From: Oscillatoriales cyanobacterium RM2_1_1
GTDB taxonomy: Bacteria; Cyanobacteriota; Cyanobacteriia; Cyanobacteriales; Microcoleaceae
Direction of reading: 5' to 3'
Assembly: GCA_012033335.1 (NCBI GenBank)
Contig: JAAURB010000058.1
Location: forward strand, 1 to 34,609
Length of the DNA stretch: 34,609 bases
Below, piece after piece: positions 8,120 through 16,195 of the stretch. The translations under genes were made by a program, and so were the position numbers. The notes beneath the pieces are model-generated. The model did not search any database. It saw only the letters and a list, made by a program, of their open reading frames with translations, and had not been told where the DNA came from. Within the stretch, counting starts at the first letter, position 1; each line of letters starts with the position of its first letter.

Positions 8120-8175
8120 CAGTCATTATTTCAGGGGACTTAGCTCCCCTGAAATAATGACTGTTGGTCTTTTTT
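8120..8175 (+). terminator. Long perfect hairpin followed by a T-run
   Basis: Arms 8120-8138 and 8145-8163 are exact 19-bp reverse complements around the 6-base loop CTTAGC, followed by TTGG and a T-rich run ending at 8175. It has the form of a plus-strand intrinsic terminator, but no plus-strand gene precedes it. Both flanking genes read on the minus strand. It may be an end structure of the neighbouring transposon remnant. Confidence 0.6.
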
Positions 8176-8238
8176 GTAGAAACTGTAAATTAGTTTGTAT
8201 AAGTGATCAACATACCCAGCAATCAAGGAGATCACTAA

Positions 8239-8340
8239 GACCACTCAACACAAACCCAACTCTTCGATGAACTACTACAGGATTACCAAACCCCCGAACA
8301 GAGTCTAGGAGAACAAGGACTACTTAAAGATCCCCAATCC
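8239..8340 (+). mobile_element. Probable remnant of an IS256-family transposase N-terminus
   Basis: After an in-frame TAA at 8236, the plus-strand frame beginning at 8239 reads TQLFDELLQDYQTPEQ followed by SLGEQGLLKDPQSIL. This resembles the N-terminal stretch of IS256-family transposases, which run LLDELL, then TPEDL, then GxNGLLKQLTKAL. It has no start codon and runs into the antisense of the helicase gene at 8345, so it is a dead fragment at best. Only about 25 residues support it, from memory of the family. Confidence 0.35.
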
Positions 8341-8344
8341 ATCC

Positions 8345-9913
8345 TCATACCAGAATCACAACATGTTTGCGAGCGCGAGTCCAGGCTACGTAGGTGGCCC
8401 GATTACGGATTTCATATTTTTCAGGGTCAGGGCGGTTTTGCAGATTAGCTTCCCGGGGGACAAAGGGCTTAGCAATGTCTCGCATATTCAGAAAGCAATG
8501 TTCAAAGGTACTGCCCTGGGCTTTGTGAACCGTCAGATTGAAAGCAGGCTGCACCAGGTGAAAACGATTTTTGAACTGATAAAAATGCTTCCAATCCAGG
8601 GCCTCACCGCTGTAATATTTAGCTTTATGATCGGGTTTGAGTAAGAGATTGGCTTTAATCGTTTCAGCTAGTTCATTCAAGATTGCCCGTAACTTTGGCT
8701 GACTCTGGGGATGGAGACACCGCAAACAAAAGACTTCCTGTTCGTCCGTTTCGACCTGGAGCCGATAAACCATCATCTGAATCCGTTCTCCCGTCGCCGG
8801 ATGGGCCACGGCGACCTCACATTCCTCCACCTCCTGCACGATACATTCGTCTGAGTTGGCAAGCAAGGTAACGGGGGTGTCATGGGAGTCATCCAGGCAG
8901 GGTTCTGTGGCGATCAATCGTTCGCCGGGTTCGTAAGGTTGAGCCTGATGACCATAGAGATGGGAGCGAATGATACGGTTGAAGTGATCCACCTGATAGT
9001 TGCGGGCGTGCAATCCCCGAACAAAGTAAGGATCGCCCTGGTCAATTCCTTTGTTCAGGGCGATCAAAAACTGCTCAACCCATTTTCGCGGGTCACTGAA
9101 GGTGTAGATATTACCAAATTCTGGGTTGGGACTGAGGACTTTGGTGTAACTTGGTAGGGTTTCTGAGGTCAGATTTTGCCGCAGCTGGGTGGCATATTCC
9201 AGGACTGGCCCCTGGTAACGAACAATTCGAGTCAGGTTGTAACTGACAAAACAATTCTCAAAACAAGGGGTTTTAGGGTGGCCAATGGGGGGCAATTGGG
9301 CCAGATCCCCAATCCAGAGAATTTTGGGATAAAGCCTATAGTCTCCTTCATCCTGAATGGGCCAGAGGTTCACGGCATCAACCATGATTTTGTACAGGGG
9401 AACCCCAATCATCGAAGATTCATCCACAATCACAAAGGTTTTGTCCTGCTGGATCGGAGCCCTGGATTGCTCTGACGGCTTGTCCTCCCATAGGGGAAGA
9501 AACAATTGCTGCCCGGTTTGGGGATCAAAATCTTTGGGGACAATCCGATAGGCTTTGTGAATCGTTTCCGCTCCTAGCACCCCCAAACGGCTGAGGGACT
9601 GAACGGCTTTATTCGTCGGAGCGTTAATGGCCAGTTTGTGGCCGATCAGGGTGAGGCAATCCCGCAAAATCTCAACCACATAGGATTTCCCGGTTCCGGC
9701 GGCCCCCGTGAGTGCCATTTCCAGATCCTTGGGAGATTGACACAGGGAACCTGCTAGAATCAGGTCAATTGCTTCCAACTGATCTGCTGTTGCGTTTTGC
9801 AGCTTGCCATGGCTTGAGATCTGCTCCAATTTGCGTGGGGACAGCAGGTCGAGGGCTTGCAATTGGGGCAGTTTCACAGAGGGACGGGATCGCTTTTGTT
9901 TTGCTGGTTTCAT
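8345..9913 (-). CDS. RecD/Dda-like SF1B DNA helicase (AAA family ATPase)
   Basis: This is a superfamily 1 helicase of the RecD/Dda group. From the ATG at 9913 it has 522 residues. Walker A GAAGTGKS lies at 70-77, a motif Ia-like APTNKAVQSL follows, and Walker B/motif II is FVIVDESSM (about 160-168). Motif III is ILWIGDLAQLPPIG, and the C-terminal motifs are LTVHKAQGSTF (motif V) and TYVAWTRARKHVVIL (motif VI). It probably unwinds DNA 5' to 3' in repair. An in-frame TTG at 10012 would add 33 residues but would overlap the ruvX gene by 26 bases, so I prefer the ATG. It is the last gene of the probable four-gene minus-strand operon. Which start is used is uncertain. Confidence 0.82.
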   Translation of the reverse strand: MKPAKQKRSRPSVKLPQLQALDLLSPRKLEQISSHGKLQNATADQLEAIDLILAGSLCQSPKDLEMALTGAAGTGKSYVVEILRDCLTLIGHKLAINAPTNKAVQSLSRLGVLGAETIHKAYRIVPKDFDPQTGQQLFLPLWEDKPSEQSRAPIQQDKTFVIVDESSMIGVPLYKIMVDAVNLWPIQDEGDYRLYPKILWIGDLAQLPPIGHPKTPCFENCFVSYNLTRIVRYQGPVLEYATQLRQNLTSETLPSYTKVLSPNPEFGNIYTFSDPRKWVEQFLIALNKGIDQGDPYFVRGLHARNYQVDHFNRIIRSHLYGHQAQPYEPGERLIATEPCLDDSHDTPVTLLANSDECIVQEVEECEVAVAHPATGERIQMMVYRLQVETDEQEVFCLRCLHPQSQPKLRAILNELAETIKANLLLKPDHKAKYYSGEALDWKHFYQFKNRFHLVQPAFNLTVHKAQGSTFEHCFLNMRDIAKPFVPREANLQNRPDPEKYEIRNRATYVAWTRARKHVVILV

Positions 9914-9986
9914 CTCAGAAATTGATGGGAGCCAAAGGTTGCGGCGCAGGGGGAAGGCCCGACTGTCAAATAATTGCTGACAACTC

Positions 9987-10433
9987 CTATAGATGTTGCC
10001 GTCGTTGATCAAGCCATTGTTGCAGGATCAGGGCGGCGGCTTTGCGATCAATCAAGGCTTTGTGGCGGGATGGAGAAATCCCAGCTTCAATTAGCATTTG
10101 TTCCGCCTGGACAGAGGTCAGGCGCTCATCAATATACTCCAGGGGCAGATTCAGGGCTTTGGCCAGACGTTCAGCATAGCGCTGCACATGGTGGGCCTGG
10201 AATCCCAAGGTGCCATCGAGGGAATAAGGCAAACCCGCCACTAAAGTTTGGGCTCGTCGCTGTTCCACTAGGGTTTGGAACTGGTCTAAATCCTCTGCAA
10301 AGCTCCTGCGATGAACCGTAGTCAGTTCCGTTGCAATTAATCCCGTGCCATCACACCCTGAAACTCCAATCCGTTTGCGGCCCACATCTAGACCCAGGGC
10401 CGAAACAAAATTTTTAGGAACCAGGCTGGCCAT
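9987..10433 (-). CDS. ruvX: Putative Holliday junction resolvase / pre-16S rRNA nuclease YqgF (RuvX)
   Basis: RuvX/YqgF is an RNase H-fold nuclease implicated in pre-16S rRNA 5'-end maturation and, by homology to RuvC, Holliday junction resolution. This protein of about 148 residues has the N-terminal ALGLDVGRKRIGVSGCD, the LVAGLPYSLDGT loop with the family's GLP motif, YIDERLTSVQAEQ with the conserved acidic residue and Leu-Thr-Ser, and KALIDRKAAALILQQWL with the Asp-Lys-Ala-Ala helix. The ATG at 10433 is preferred over a GTG at 10442 because family N-termini are short. The GNAT gene lies 33 bp upstream and the helicase gene overlaps or follows closely, suggesting co-transcription. Confidence 0.92.
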   Translation of the reverse strand: MASLVPKNFVSALGLDVGRKRIGVSGCDGTGLIATELTTVHRRSFAEDLDQFQTLVEQRRAQTLVAGLPYSLDGTLGFQAHHVQRYAERLAKALNLPLEYIDERLTSVQAEQMLIEAGISPSRHKALIDRKAAALILQQWLDQRRQHL

Positions 10434-10437
10434 ACTT

Positions 10438-10465
10438 CTCACTCATTATTGCTCACTCATTACCT
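10438..10465. repeat. 14-bp tandem duplication between the GNAT gene and ruvX
   Basis: CTCACTCATTATTG (10438-10451) is followed directly by CTCACTCATTACCT (10452-10465), with 11 of 14 positions identical, all in the first 11. It fills almost the whole intergenic gap, and the optional GTG start of ruvX lies inside it. Confidence 0.6.
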
Positions 10466-10466
10466 C

Positions 10467-11696
10467 CTACTCAGTCGGGGATTCAGGAGATTTCTGCGTC
10501 GGGTCAGAATCACTAAAATCAGAGCGATTGCCATTGCCCCCTAAGGTGTCAGGTAGGGGATGTTTCTTTGTAGGAGGAGGATCCATCGGCCCCAACCAGG
10601 ACATTGGCCCCGGCACTGGCTTGTGAACAGGTTGGAGACCCTGCAACACATCAGGCAGTTGCAGCCCGTCCAGAGAAATTCTTGACTCCCGCACCTTGTG
10701 CCAGACCGAGCGAGACATCAACAGGGTATGTTCAATTGGATGGGCCCCAATTTTTTCTAAGTAAGCTTCTCGTTCCGGCAGGTAATCTGCCGACATCAAC
10801 CGCAGGGATTGGGCCGGGAAATCCTGAGCTAGATGAGCAATCTGGGAGAGCAGTTCCGGGTAGAGCCAGGTATAGGCTGGATTCACTGTCAACTCTGCCA
10901 CATGGGGCTTAGAGCCGTCCTGACTAAACTGCACCTGAAAATAACCAATGGCGGCTTTTCGCTGCAACTCAAATACATAGCCGCTGACCTGTTCAGTTTT
11001 GTTCACCCATTGCCTGAAACCCTCCATTACTGCTTGCACCACGCTGGTGCGAAAATCAATCACATGGCGATCATAGATTTGCCGCAGGAAAGGCGGCATG
11101 GACAGGGTATCAAGTTGATACAAAATCTGAGCGTCCGCATTACTAACCGGGAGCAAATTCGGTAAATCTGGTTGAGTGGAGGCAATCTCCCGGAGTCGCA
11201 CGGGATCAATTGACCAGGCGGTCATTTGGGCCAGCCGTTGGAAACCATTCTGCCGATAGAGAGCAATATGATTCTTATCATTCACATTCACCTCCAGTAA
11301 CCAATTCCGCGCCTCCCAAACCGTCTCAAAACAATGGCGCAGGAGTTGGGATCCAATGGCCGAAAAGCCAGTTCCCGGTTCAACAGCCACCTGATTGACT
11401 TTCCAAGTACTCCGGGTTTGGTTAAAGGGAGAAACCCAGATCAAGCCTTGAACTTTGCCCTCCACCTCGGCAACATAAATATCGGATAGGTGCTGAAATG
11501 GATTGGGAAACCAGCTCAAGAACTTGACCACCCCATACCAGTGACGCAACGTTTGAATATCCTGGGTTGCGACCTCCAGGAACTCTCCCTCCTCAGGAAA
11601 ATTGCTTAAATAAAGCTGCTCAATCGTTTCTAAATCCCGATATTGAAACGGACGAACAGTTGCCTGATACTGTTTTGGAGAGAAAAGTAAAGCCAT
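10467..11696 (-). CDS. GNAT family N-acetyltransferase (two-domain cyanobacterial type)
   Basis: A 409-residue protein. The N-terminal half (about 12-170) is a GNAT fold: VNQVAVEPGTGFSAIGSQLL is the acetyl-CoA-binding motif A region, and ALYRQNGFQRL is motif B. Residues 175-345 look like a second, diverged GNAT-like domain (YVFELQRKAAIGYFQVQFS, VAELTVNPAYTWLYPELLS). The last 50 residues are a Pro/Ser/Asp-rich disordered tail. The substrate cannot be inferred. Similar proteins next to ruvX occur in other cyanobacteria as I recall, and the tight spacing here fits an operon with ruvX and the F420-ligase-like gene 46 bp upstream. Confidence 0.82.
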   Translation of the reverse strand: MALLFSPKQYQATVRPFQYRDLETIEQLYLSNFPEEGEFLEVATQDIQTLRHWYGVVKFLSWFPNPFQHLSDIYVAEVEGKVQGLIWVSPFNQTRSTWKVNQVAVEPGTGFSAIGSQLLRHCFETVWEARNWLLEVNVNDKNHIALYRQNGFQRLAQMTAWSIDPVRLREIASTQPDLPNLLPVSNADAQILYQLDTLSMPPFLRQIYDRHVIDFRTSVVQAVMEGFRQWVNKTEQVSGYVFELQRKAAIGYFQVQFSQDGSKPHVAELTVNPAYTWLYPELLSQIAHLAQDFPAQSLRLMSADYLPEREAYLEKIGAHPIEHTLLMSRSVWHKVRESRISLDGLQLPDVLQGLQPVHKPVPGPMSWLGPMDPPPTKKHPLPDTLGGNGNRSDFSDSDPTQKSPESPTE

Positions 11697-11742
11697 AGAA
11701 TTACGGATATAGAGCGGTTTGGAGGATTGAGAGTGAGTGCCT

Positions 11743-12926
11743 CTAGCTTTCCATATCTTGGGAACGGGGACGAATCAGCACCAGGGGTGTTTGTTCATCA
11801 GCGTTTCCGGCAGGATTACTTCTCAAGGCTTGCTCGAGAAAAGCAGGGGAAAGATTTGGAGTAGCTGCTAATATTTTAACGGCTTTTAAATCATTCACGT
11901 CCACAATGGCTGCGGCCAATCCAGTTTCCCGCTCAATGGTGTCCACAACCTGTTGGGGATGTTCGGGCCCCAGGACAACAAATTGGTCAAATGGAGGCAA
12001 GGTTCCCGTAACATCATCAATCAAACGGGCCTGTTCCCCCGCCAATTGATAAAACATCCCCGGTTTCCCAGGAGCTTGGCCACAAACCCCACCCCAAATG
12101 CCCATAACACTCGCCCTGAACCCACCACGTCAATTAAACTCTGCATCCCGCAAGCTGTCGCCAAACTGGAGGTTGGCAGAAAAAACAAACAAACTCGCTG
12201 AGCCACCCAGCCAGGATGAATCGAGGTAGGATGCCGAAACCGCCCCTGAATCAAGGCCAGAGGTGTTTCTCCCAAGGTCACCACATCTCCCGGTTGAGCA
12301 TGGGGCAAAATATACTGCTTCACGACAGCAACCGGGTCATCTAATTCCGTTAACAAATGGGTCTGAATCGGGAATACCTCTGCCACATCAGTAGAACGGG
12401 CTTGAGGCAGGGAACTGGTATCCGGGTATTGTAGGGGGATAACCACATGGCGCACCTTGGGGATCCGTCCCTGGGGGCCGTAGGTCACATATTGGATCTG
12501 AATCCAGGCCGATTTTAAAGCCGCCAGATGGTCGCCCTGAATTTTAACAATCACCTTCAGGTAAGTGGGCTTTCGCTTGACGATATAGGCAAACCAATAA
12601 CCATCAGATCTGGCCGGGGCATCTGGATGATCGGACAGAATTTGAGCGGCCCAGGTGGTCTGGTCTAAACTCTCTTTTGAGAGCAGTTGTACTGTGGCAC
12701 TGACCTCAGGAATCATAATTTCAAAGCGCTGAGTTTGATTCACCAGTTCCAGATATCCGGTTAGAAGATACTGATGTGGATTAGCAGTATCTATCTGCCA
12801 ATCTCCATGGCTCATGGCCAATTGATTACCGGGACGACGACGATAATGTACCTCTAGGGCCAACGCTCCCAACCCTAAAACCAGCAAAATCAATGTTGCA
12901 ATTGTGGTTATCACCAAACTCACCAT
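11743..12926 (-). pseudogene. F420-0:gamma-glutamyl ligase-family protein, broken by one -1 frameshift
   Basis: The reading frame from ATG 12926 encodes an N-terminal membrane helix (LVITTIATLILLVLGLGAL), then a domain ending in HAQPGDVVTLGETPLALIQG, FFLPTSSLATACGMQ and VLWAFGVGFVAKLLG (residue 287). There it loses the family sequence. The family sequence resumes in the -1 frame as KPGMFYQLAGEQARLIDDVTG and runs to 11743 (NPAGNADEQTPLVLIRP). Adding one A to the A-run at 12064-12066 restores a single protein of about 394 residues. Cyanobacterial members carry the CofE-like ligase fold, but their real reaction is not established. A GGGGG Shine-Dalgarno precedes the ATG. It heads the GNAT-ruvX-helicase cluster. 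Confidence 0.8.
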
Positions 12927-13281
12927 GGTTCCCCCGACTAAACTTCAATCATCCTATTAGAGATGGAACGGATCACTTTTAGGGAAAAATTGTCAAATCA
13001 ATAAATTAAACTTATAACAATACAATTTTTCTTTTAAAAGAGCTATAGTAACCTTACCAGTTAGGTGGGTTTATTCCGTCAGCAAGCCCATGACTCCTCA
13101 AGGGTGAGCACCAATTTCGCTGGAATTCCAGATTCAGTTTTGTGAGAAAATCCGGAGAAAAATTAAAACATCAACCGGGCAATTGGGTTTAATTTTTGTT
13201 AAAGATTTGTAAACTAGTAACGGAATGATTCAATCCTCCTAGAGTTCCAACTTTAATCTCTATACTTTTTTACGCAGATTT
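12927..13281. other. Divergent intergenic region before cruF
   Basis: The 355 bases between the divergent starts at 12926 and 13282 are AT-rich, with runs such as AATTAAACTTATAACAATAC near 13005. They must hold both promoters. TTGTTA near 13196 could be a -35 element for cruF, but no convincing -10 follows at the right distance. I see no riboswitch, no RNA gene and no ORF of note. Confidence 0.5.
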
Positions 13282-14217
13282 ATGAAGCCACTTGCGCTTG
13301 CCGAACGAATTTTTCTAGCTTCCCATGTGATCTCTACACTATTTGGGTTGGCAGGGTTGCTGATTGTCCTGCCCAATCCCCAAATTATCATGAGTCTACC
13401 CCCCATCGGTCAGACGGCCTTCCAGCTCAGCATGGCGGGGGGAGGGGCCGCCTACATTGTATTCGGAGCCCTGGCAGTTGCTTGCTATACCTATCGCACT
13501 TGGGGCGGATGGGTGATGGCAACGTTTCTGATTCCGGCAGTGGGTTTATCCCTCTCTAGCGAATTGCTGGGGACAAGCACGGGGTTTCCCTTTGGTCACT
13601 ATGAATATCTCAGTGGTCTGGGATACAAGATTGCCGGTTTAGTGCCGTTTACGATTCCATTGTCCTGGTTCTACATGGGACTGAGCTGCTATCTGCTCGC
13701 CCGGGCAGGGGTGAGATTAACGGTTCACTCAACCTGGCTCCGACAAATTGCTGCTCTGCTGATTGGTGCAGTCTTGTTAACGGCTTGGGATCTGGTGCTC
13801 GATCCGGCCATGAGTCAGGCTCCGGCTCGATTCTGGCAGTTTCAGGAGGTTGGAGAGTTCTTTGGGATGCCTTATCGCAACTTGCTGGGGTGGGTTGGAA
13901 CTGGATTGATTTTCATGAGCGTTACGGCCTGGTTATGGCGACGAGTTCCAATTATGCCTTCTCGCCCTCAACTCGGAGTTCCGCTGATTGTATATTGGAC
14001 AAACTTCTTATTCGGGGCTGTGATCACAACGGTATCTCTAGATGCTCGATTCCTGTTACCTGTAGGGCTGAGTGTCCTATTTGGATTAATCCCCGCAACG
14101 GCATTTGTCCTGACCGCTCGATCTGCGATTGAAAGTGAAAGTGATAAAATCTCGTCAGGTCAGCCTTTCCTGGAATCGGCGGAGGATACCACTCCTTTGA
14201 AGGTTGGGGTCAAGTAA
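13282..14217 (+). CDS. cruF: Gamma-carotene 1'-hydroxylase CruF
   Basis: CruF hydrates the psi-end of gamma-carotene at C-1', giving the 1'-hydroxy group of myxol-type carotenoids. The 311-residue membrane protein has about seven hydrophobic helices and the family core SSELLGTSTGFPFGHYEYLS, followed by LVPFTIPLSWFYMG, LTAWDLVLDPAMSQAPARFW and FGMPYRNLLGWVGTG. The conserved His, Asp and Glu residues of these stretches probably form the active site. In many cyanobacteria cruF is followed by the glycosyltransferase gene cruG; here it is not. The last 35 residues are a polar tail. The ATG at 13282 starts MKPLALAERIFLASH, typical of the family. Confidence 0.9.
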   Translation: MKPLALAERIFLASHVISTLFGLAGLLIVLPNPQIIMSLPPIGQTAFQLSMAGGGAAYIVFGALAVACYTYRTWGGWVMATFLIPAVGLSLSSELLGTSTGFPFGHYEYLSGLGYKIAGLVPFTIPLSWFYMGLSCYLLARAGVRLTVHSTWLRQIAALLIGAVLLTAWDLVLDPAMSQAPARFWQFQEVGEFFGMPYRNLLGWVGTGLIFMSVTAWLWRRVPIMPSRPQLGVPLIVYWTNFLFGAVITTVSLDARFLLPVGLSVLFGLIPATAFVLTARSAIESESDKISSGQPFLESAEDTTPLKVGVK

Positions 14218-14444
14218 CCAGAAAATTTAAGCGTTCAGGGAGAGTTGGTCAGTCTAATTGATGCCAGTCTGATATACGGCTGTTATTTGGAAGATTCTAG
14301 CTAGGGCCAACGACACCCTGAGTCAATTCCAAACTGAAACTCAAAATGTAGAATTGACCTAACTTTGCTCTAAGATATCAAGATGCAACCTGAACGTTTA
14401 AGCCTGAAAGAGATTTTCCAGACGCAGTTAATCACTCCTCATCG

Positions 14445-14472
14445 CTACAGCACTTCAACTACAGCACTTCAT
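14445..14472. repeat. 14-bp tandem duplication at the 3' end of a gene
   Basis: CTACAGCACTTCAA (14445-14458) and CTACAGCACTTCAT (14459-14472) are adjacent and differ only at the last base. The second copy contains the stop codon and last codons of the minus-strand gene at 14459-14917. The first copy lies just beyond that stop, as though the end of the gene had been duplicated. Confidence 0.7.
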
Positions 14473-14917
14473 GGGTATAGGCATGTTGCTTGACATTATC
14501 CTCCGTGCGGACAATATGGTCTGAATTCAAGATGCGTTTCCGTTCGGTGGAGTAGTTGAATTCTCGGTAAGTAATGCCGGGGGCAATATGAGATTGAGCG
14601 GGGCGATCGCGCTGATAGGTTCGGGCTGCTGCAAAGGTACGTTCTGAAAATTCATCACTCAACTGAGCTTCTGGGGGAAAGTGGGGGGGAATCTGAATCC
14701 CAGTATCCGTCAGCAATTCACCCAAGGTGGTAGCCCAAGCCAGCTCATAGGAGGTCGGAACTCCCTTGAGTAGGGCAGCTAGAGCAGCGGAGGGAATCGG
14801 CTCAACAATCTTAACCGGGTGAACTTCCCCTTCTTGCTTGATGAAGCACGTAGCCAGACCTACTACCACATAGTCTTCAGGGGATAAATCTGGAGCTGTT
14901 GAATAAACAGTTGTCAT
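14459..14917 (-). CDS. Conserved hypothetical protein
   Basis: A soluble 152-residue protein with no signal peptide or membrane segment. I do not recognise the family. Notable stretches are YVVVGLATCFIKQEGEVHPV at the N-terminus, then IVEPIPSAALAALLKGVPTS, SYELAWATTLGELL, and a conserved-looking C-terminal REFNYSTERKRILN. The compositional balance and codon use match the neighbours, so I take it as a real gene. It is convergent with cruF. A 486-bp spacer without genes precedes it. Confidence 0.7.
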   Translation of the reverse strand: MTTVYSTAPDLSPEDYVVVGLATCFIKQEGEVHPVKIVEPIPSAALAALLKGVPTSYELAWATTLGELLTDTGIQIPPHFPPEAQLSDEFSERTFAAARTYQRDRPAQSHIAPGITYREFNYSTERKRILNSDHIVRTEDNVKQHAYTHEVL

Positions 14918-15403
14918 TATTAATCAGGGTATAGTTGTGGTTATGGACATTAGACCTAGCCTCCAATCTGCAATGAATTGCCCCGAACTGTTGGACTGAG
15001 TCCAGAGTTTCCAAAGCTCCGATTGGCGGTTGAGCTTTTGACGGTTCAAGTTTCCATTTAGAAATCTGCAATTAGCATCACCAAAGGCGGGCAACTCCAA
15101 GTCTATCAAGGCTAGTTCCTGACTCCGTGGATCATCGATATTGTTTTGAATCTGACAGCGCTAGTTACTGCCATCGATTGATTTGAATTAGGGATTGCCG
15201 ACTTGTTGCCAAGCTCCTGATTGGGGTAAAGGTTGCAATCCTCACAAGCTTGCAGGTCTATTACAAATGTGCCTCGTTTCCTACAGTTTAACCGATTGTT
15301 GATCTTCGAGGCATTGAGCCGCTCAATCTACTGGCTTTCCTTGTCCTGGTTCGCTTCTACCCAGCCATTGAGACTAACCCCAACTGGACTCCTCTGAGTC
15401 CTT
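14918..15403. other. 486-bp spacer without a recognisable gene
   Basis: Between two minus-strand genes. Two short overlapping minus-strand ORFs (up to 64 codons) have no protein-like sequence. I found no tRNA, no long inverted repeat, no tandem array and no motif of 6S, RNase P or SRP RNA. It probably holds the promoter of the gene at 14459-14917. It could be the relic of a decayed gene. Confidence 0.4.
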
Positions 15404-16087
15404 TCAAAAGCCCGGTTTTGCCCCTTGCAATGCCTGCAAATCCAGCTCGGCCAGCCTGGAGTAAGCCTGTTCAATCACCCGTTTGCCGCGCAAGGCCCCA
15501 GTATTCGCTCCTGGACAAATATAGCGCAGGGTATCGCTGGTAAATCGATCAACCAAACGTTGCACACTTTGAATTTGTCGGCCCCAATGAAAGGTTTTTG
15601 CGGTGCGGAGAGGGACGGGGTGCCCGGCCAAATTAGGCAGAAGATGACGACCTGTAAATAACGTTCCCCCGTTAACGCTAGAGTAAAGACAGGCAGAACC
15701 AGGGGAGTGACCGGGTGTCCAGAGGGCTAATATGTCTGGCGTGAGGGCAAATTCTTGATGAAATGGGGTTAGGGTCGCTTCTGGTAAAAGATAAGCTTCC
15801 TGTTCCTGAATCAGAATTTTGCAATGGGTGGCCTGCTGAATTTTTTGAGCTTGACCCAGGCTGCCCCGGTGGGTAATAAACAGCCAATCTAGTTGCTGGT
15901 CTATCAACAAATTTCTCAAAAATTGTTGATTCATCTCATCCCAGGGAGGCGCATCGACTAAGATATTGGTTTGATTCTTTACAATAAGATAAGCCGTTGC
16001 ACCCAGAGTGGTTCGATTGGGAGAAAAAGCATAGATCTGGTCTAGAACCGATTGGGGAGGTTTACCGGGAGTAATCGGCTGGGTCAT
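15404..16087 (-). CDS. Metallo-beta-lactamase-fold protein with degenerate metal site
   Basis: A 227-residue protein with the MBL fold: TAYLIVKNQTNILVDAPPW is the first strand pair, ITHRGSLGQ stands where THxHxDHxxG should be, WTPGHSPGSACLY holds the third-motif His, and LFTGRHLL and CPGANTG replace TGD and PGHG. Only H73 and H127 of the metal ligands remain. Positions expected to be His, Asp, His, Asp and His are G75, L77, G78, R147 and A194. A normal two-zinc hydrolase is therefore unlikely. Such sequences recur in cyanobacteria, so this may be a conserved non-hydrolytic paralogue. It is divergent from the site-2 protease gene across 108 bp. Confidence 0.82.
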   Translation of the reverse strand: MTQPITPGKPPQSVLDQIYAFSPNRTTLGATAYLIVKNQTNILVDAPPWDEMNQQFLRNLLIDQQLDWLFITHRGSLGQAQKIQQATHCKILIQEQEAYLLPEATLTPFHQEFALTPDILALWTPGHSPGSACLYSSVNGGTLFTGRHLLPNLAGHPVPLRTAKTFHWGRQIQSVQRLVDRFTSDTLRYICPGANTGALRGKRVIEQAYSRLAELDLQALQGAKPGF

Positions 16088-16195
16088 GTTATTCGATATT
16101 GTTGATAGTAGTCGGAAATCAGTCGTCGAAAATAGCAGTCAGATTTGGCTTAAGCCGAAGGTCAAGGGTCGTCATTGCTGGAATAGAAACTCAAA

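Noticed and set aside
14383-14493. A 36-codon plus-strand ORF starting MQPERLSLKEIF
   Set aside because: It runs into the 14-bp duplication and overlaps the end of the opposite gene, with no good Shine-Dalgarno and no recognisable sequence.
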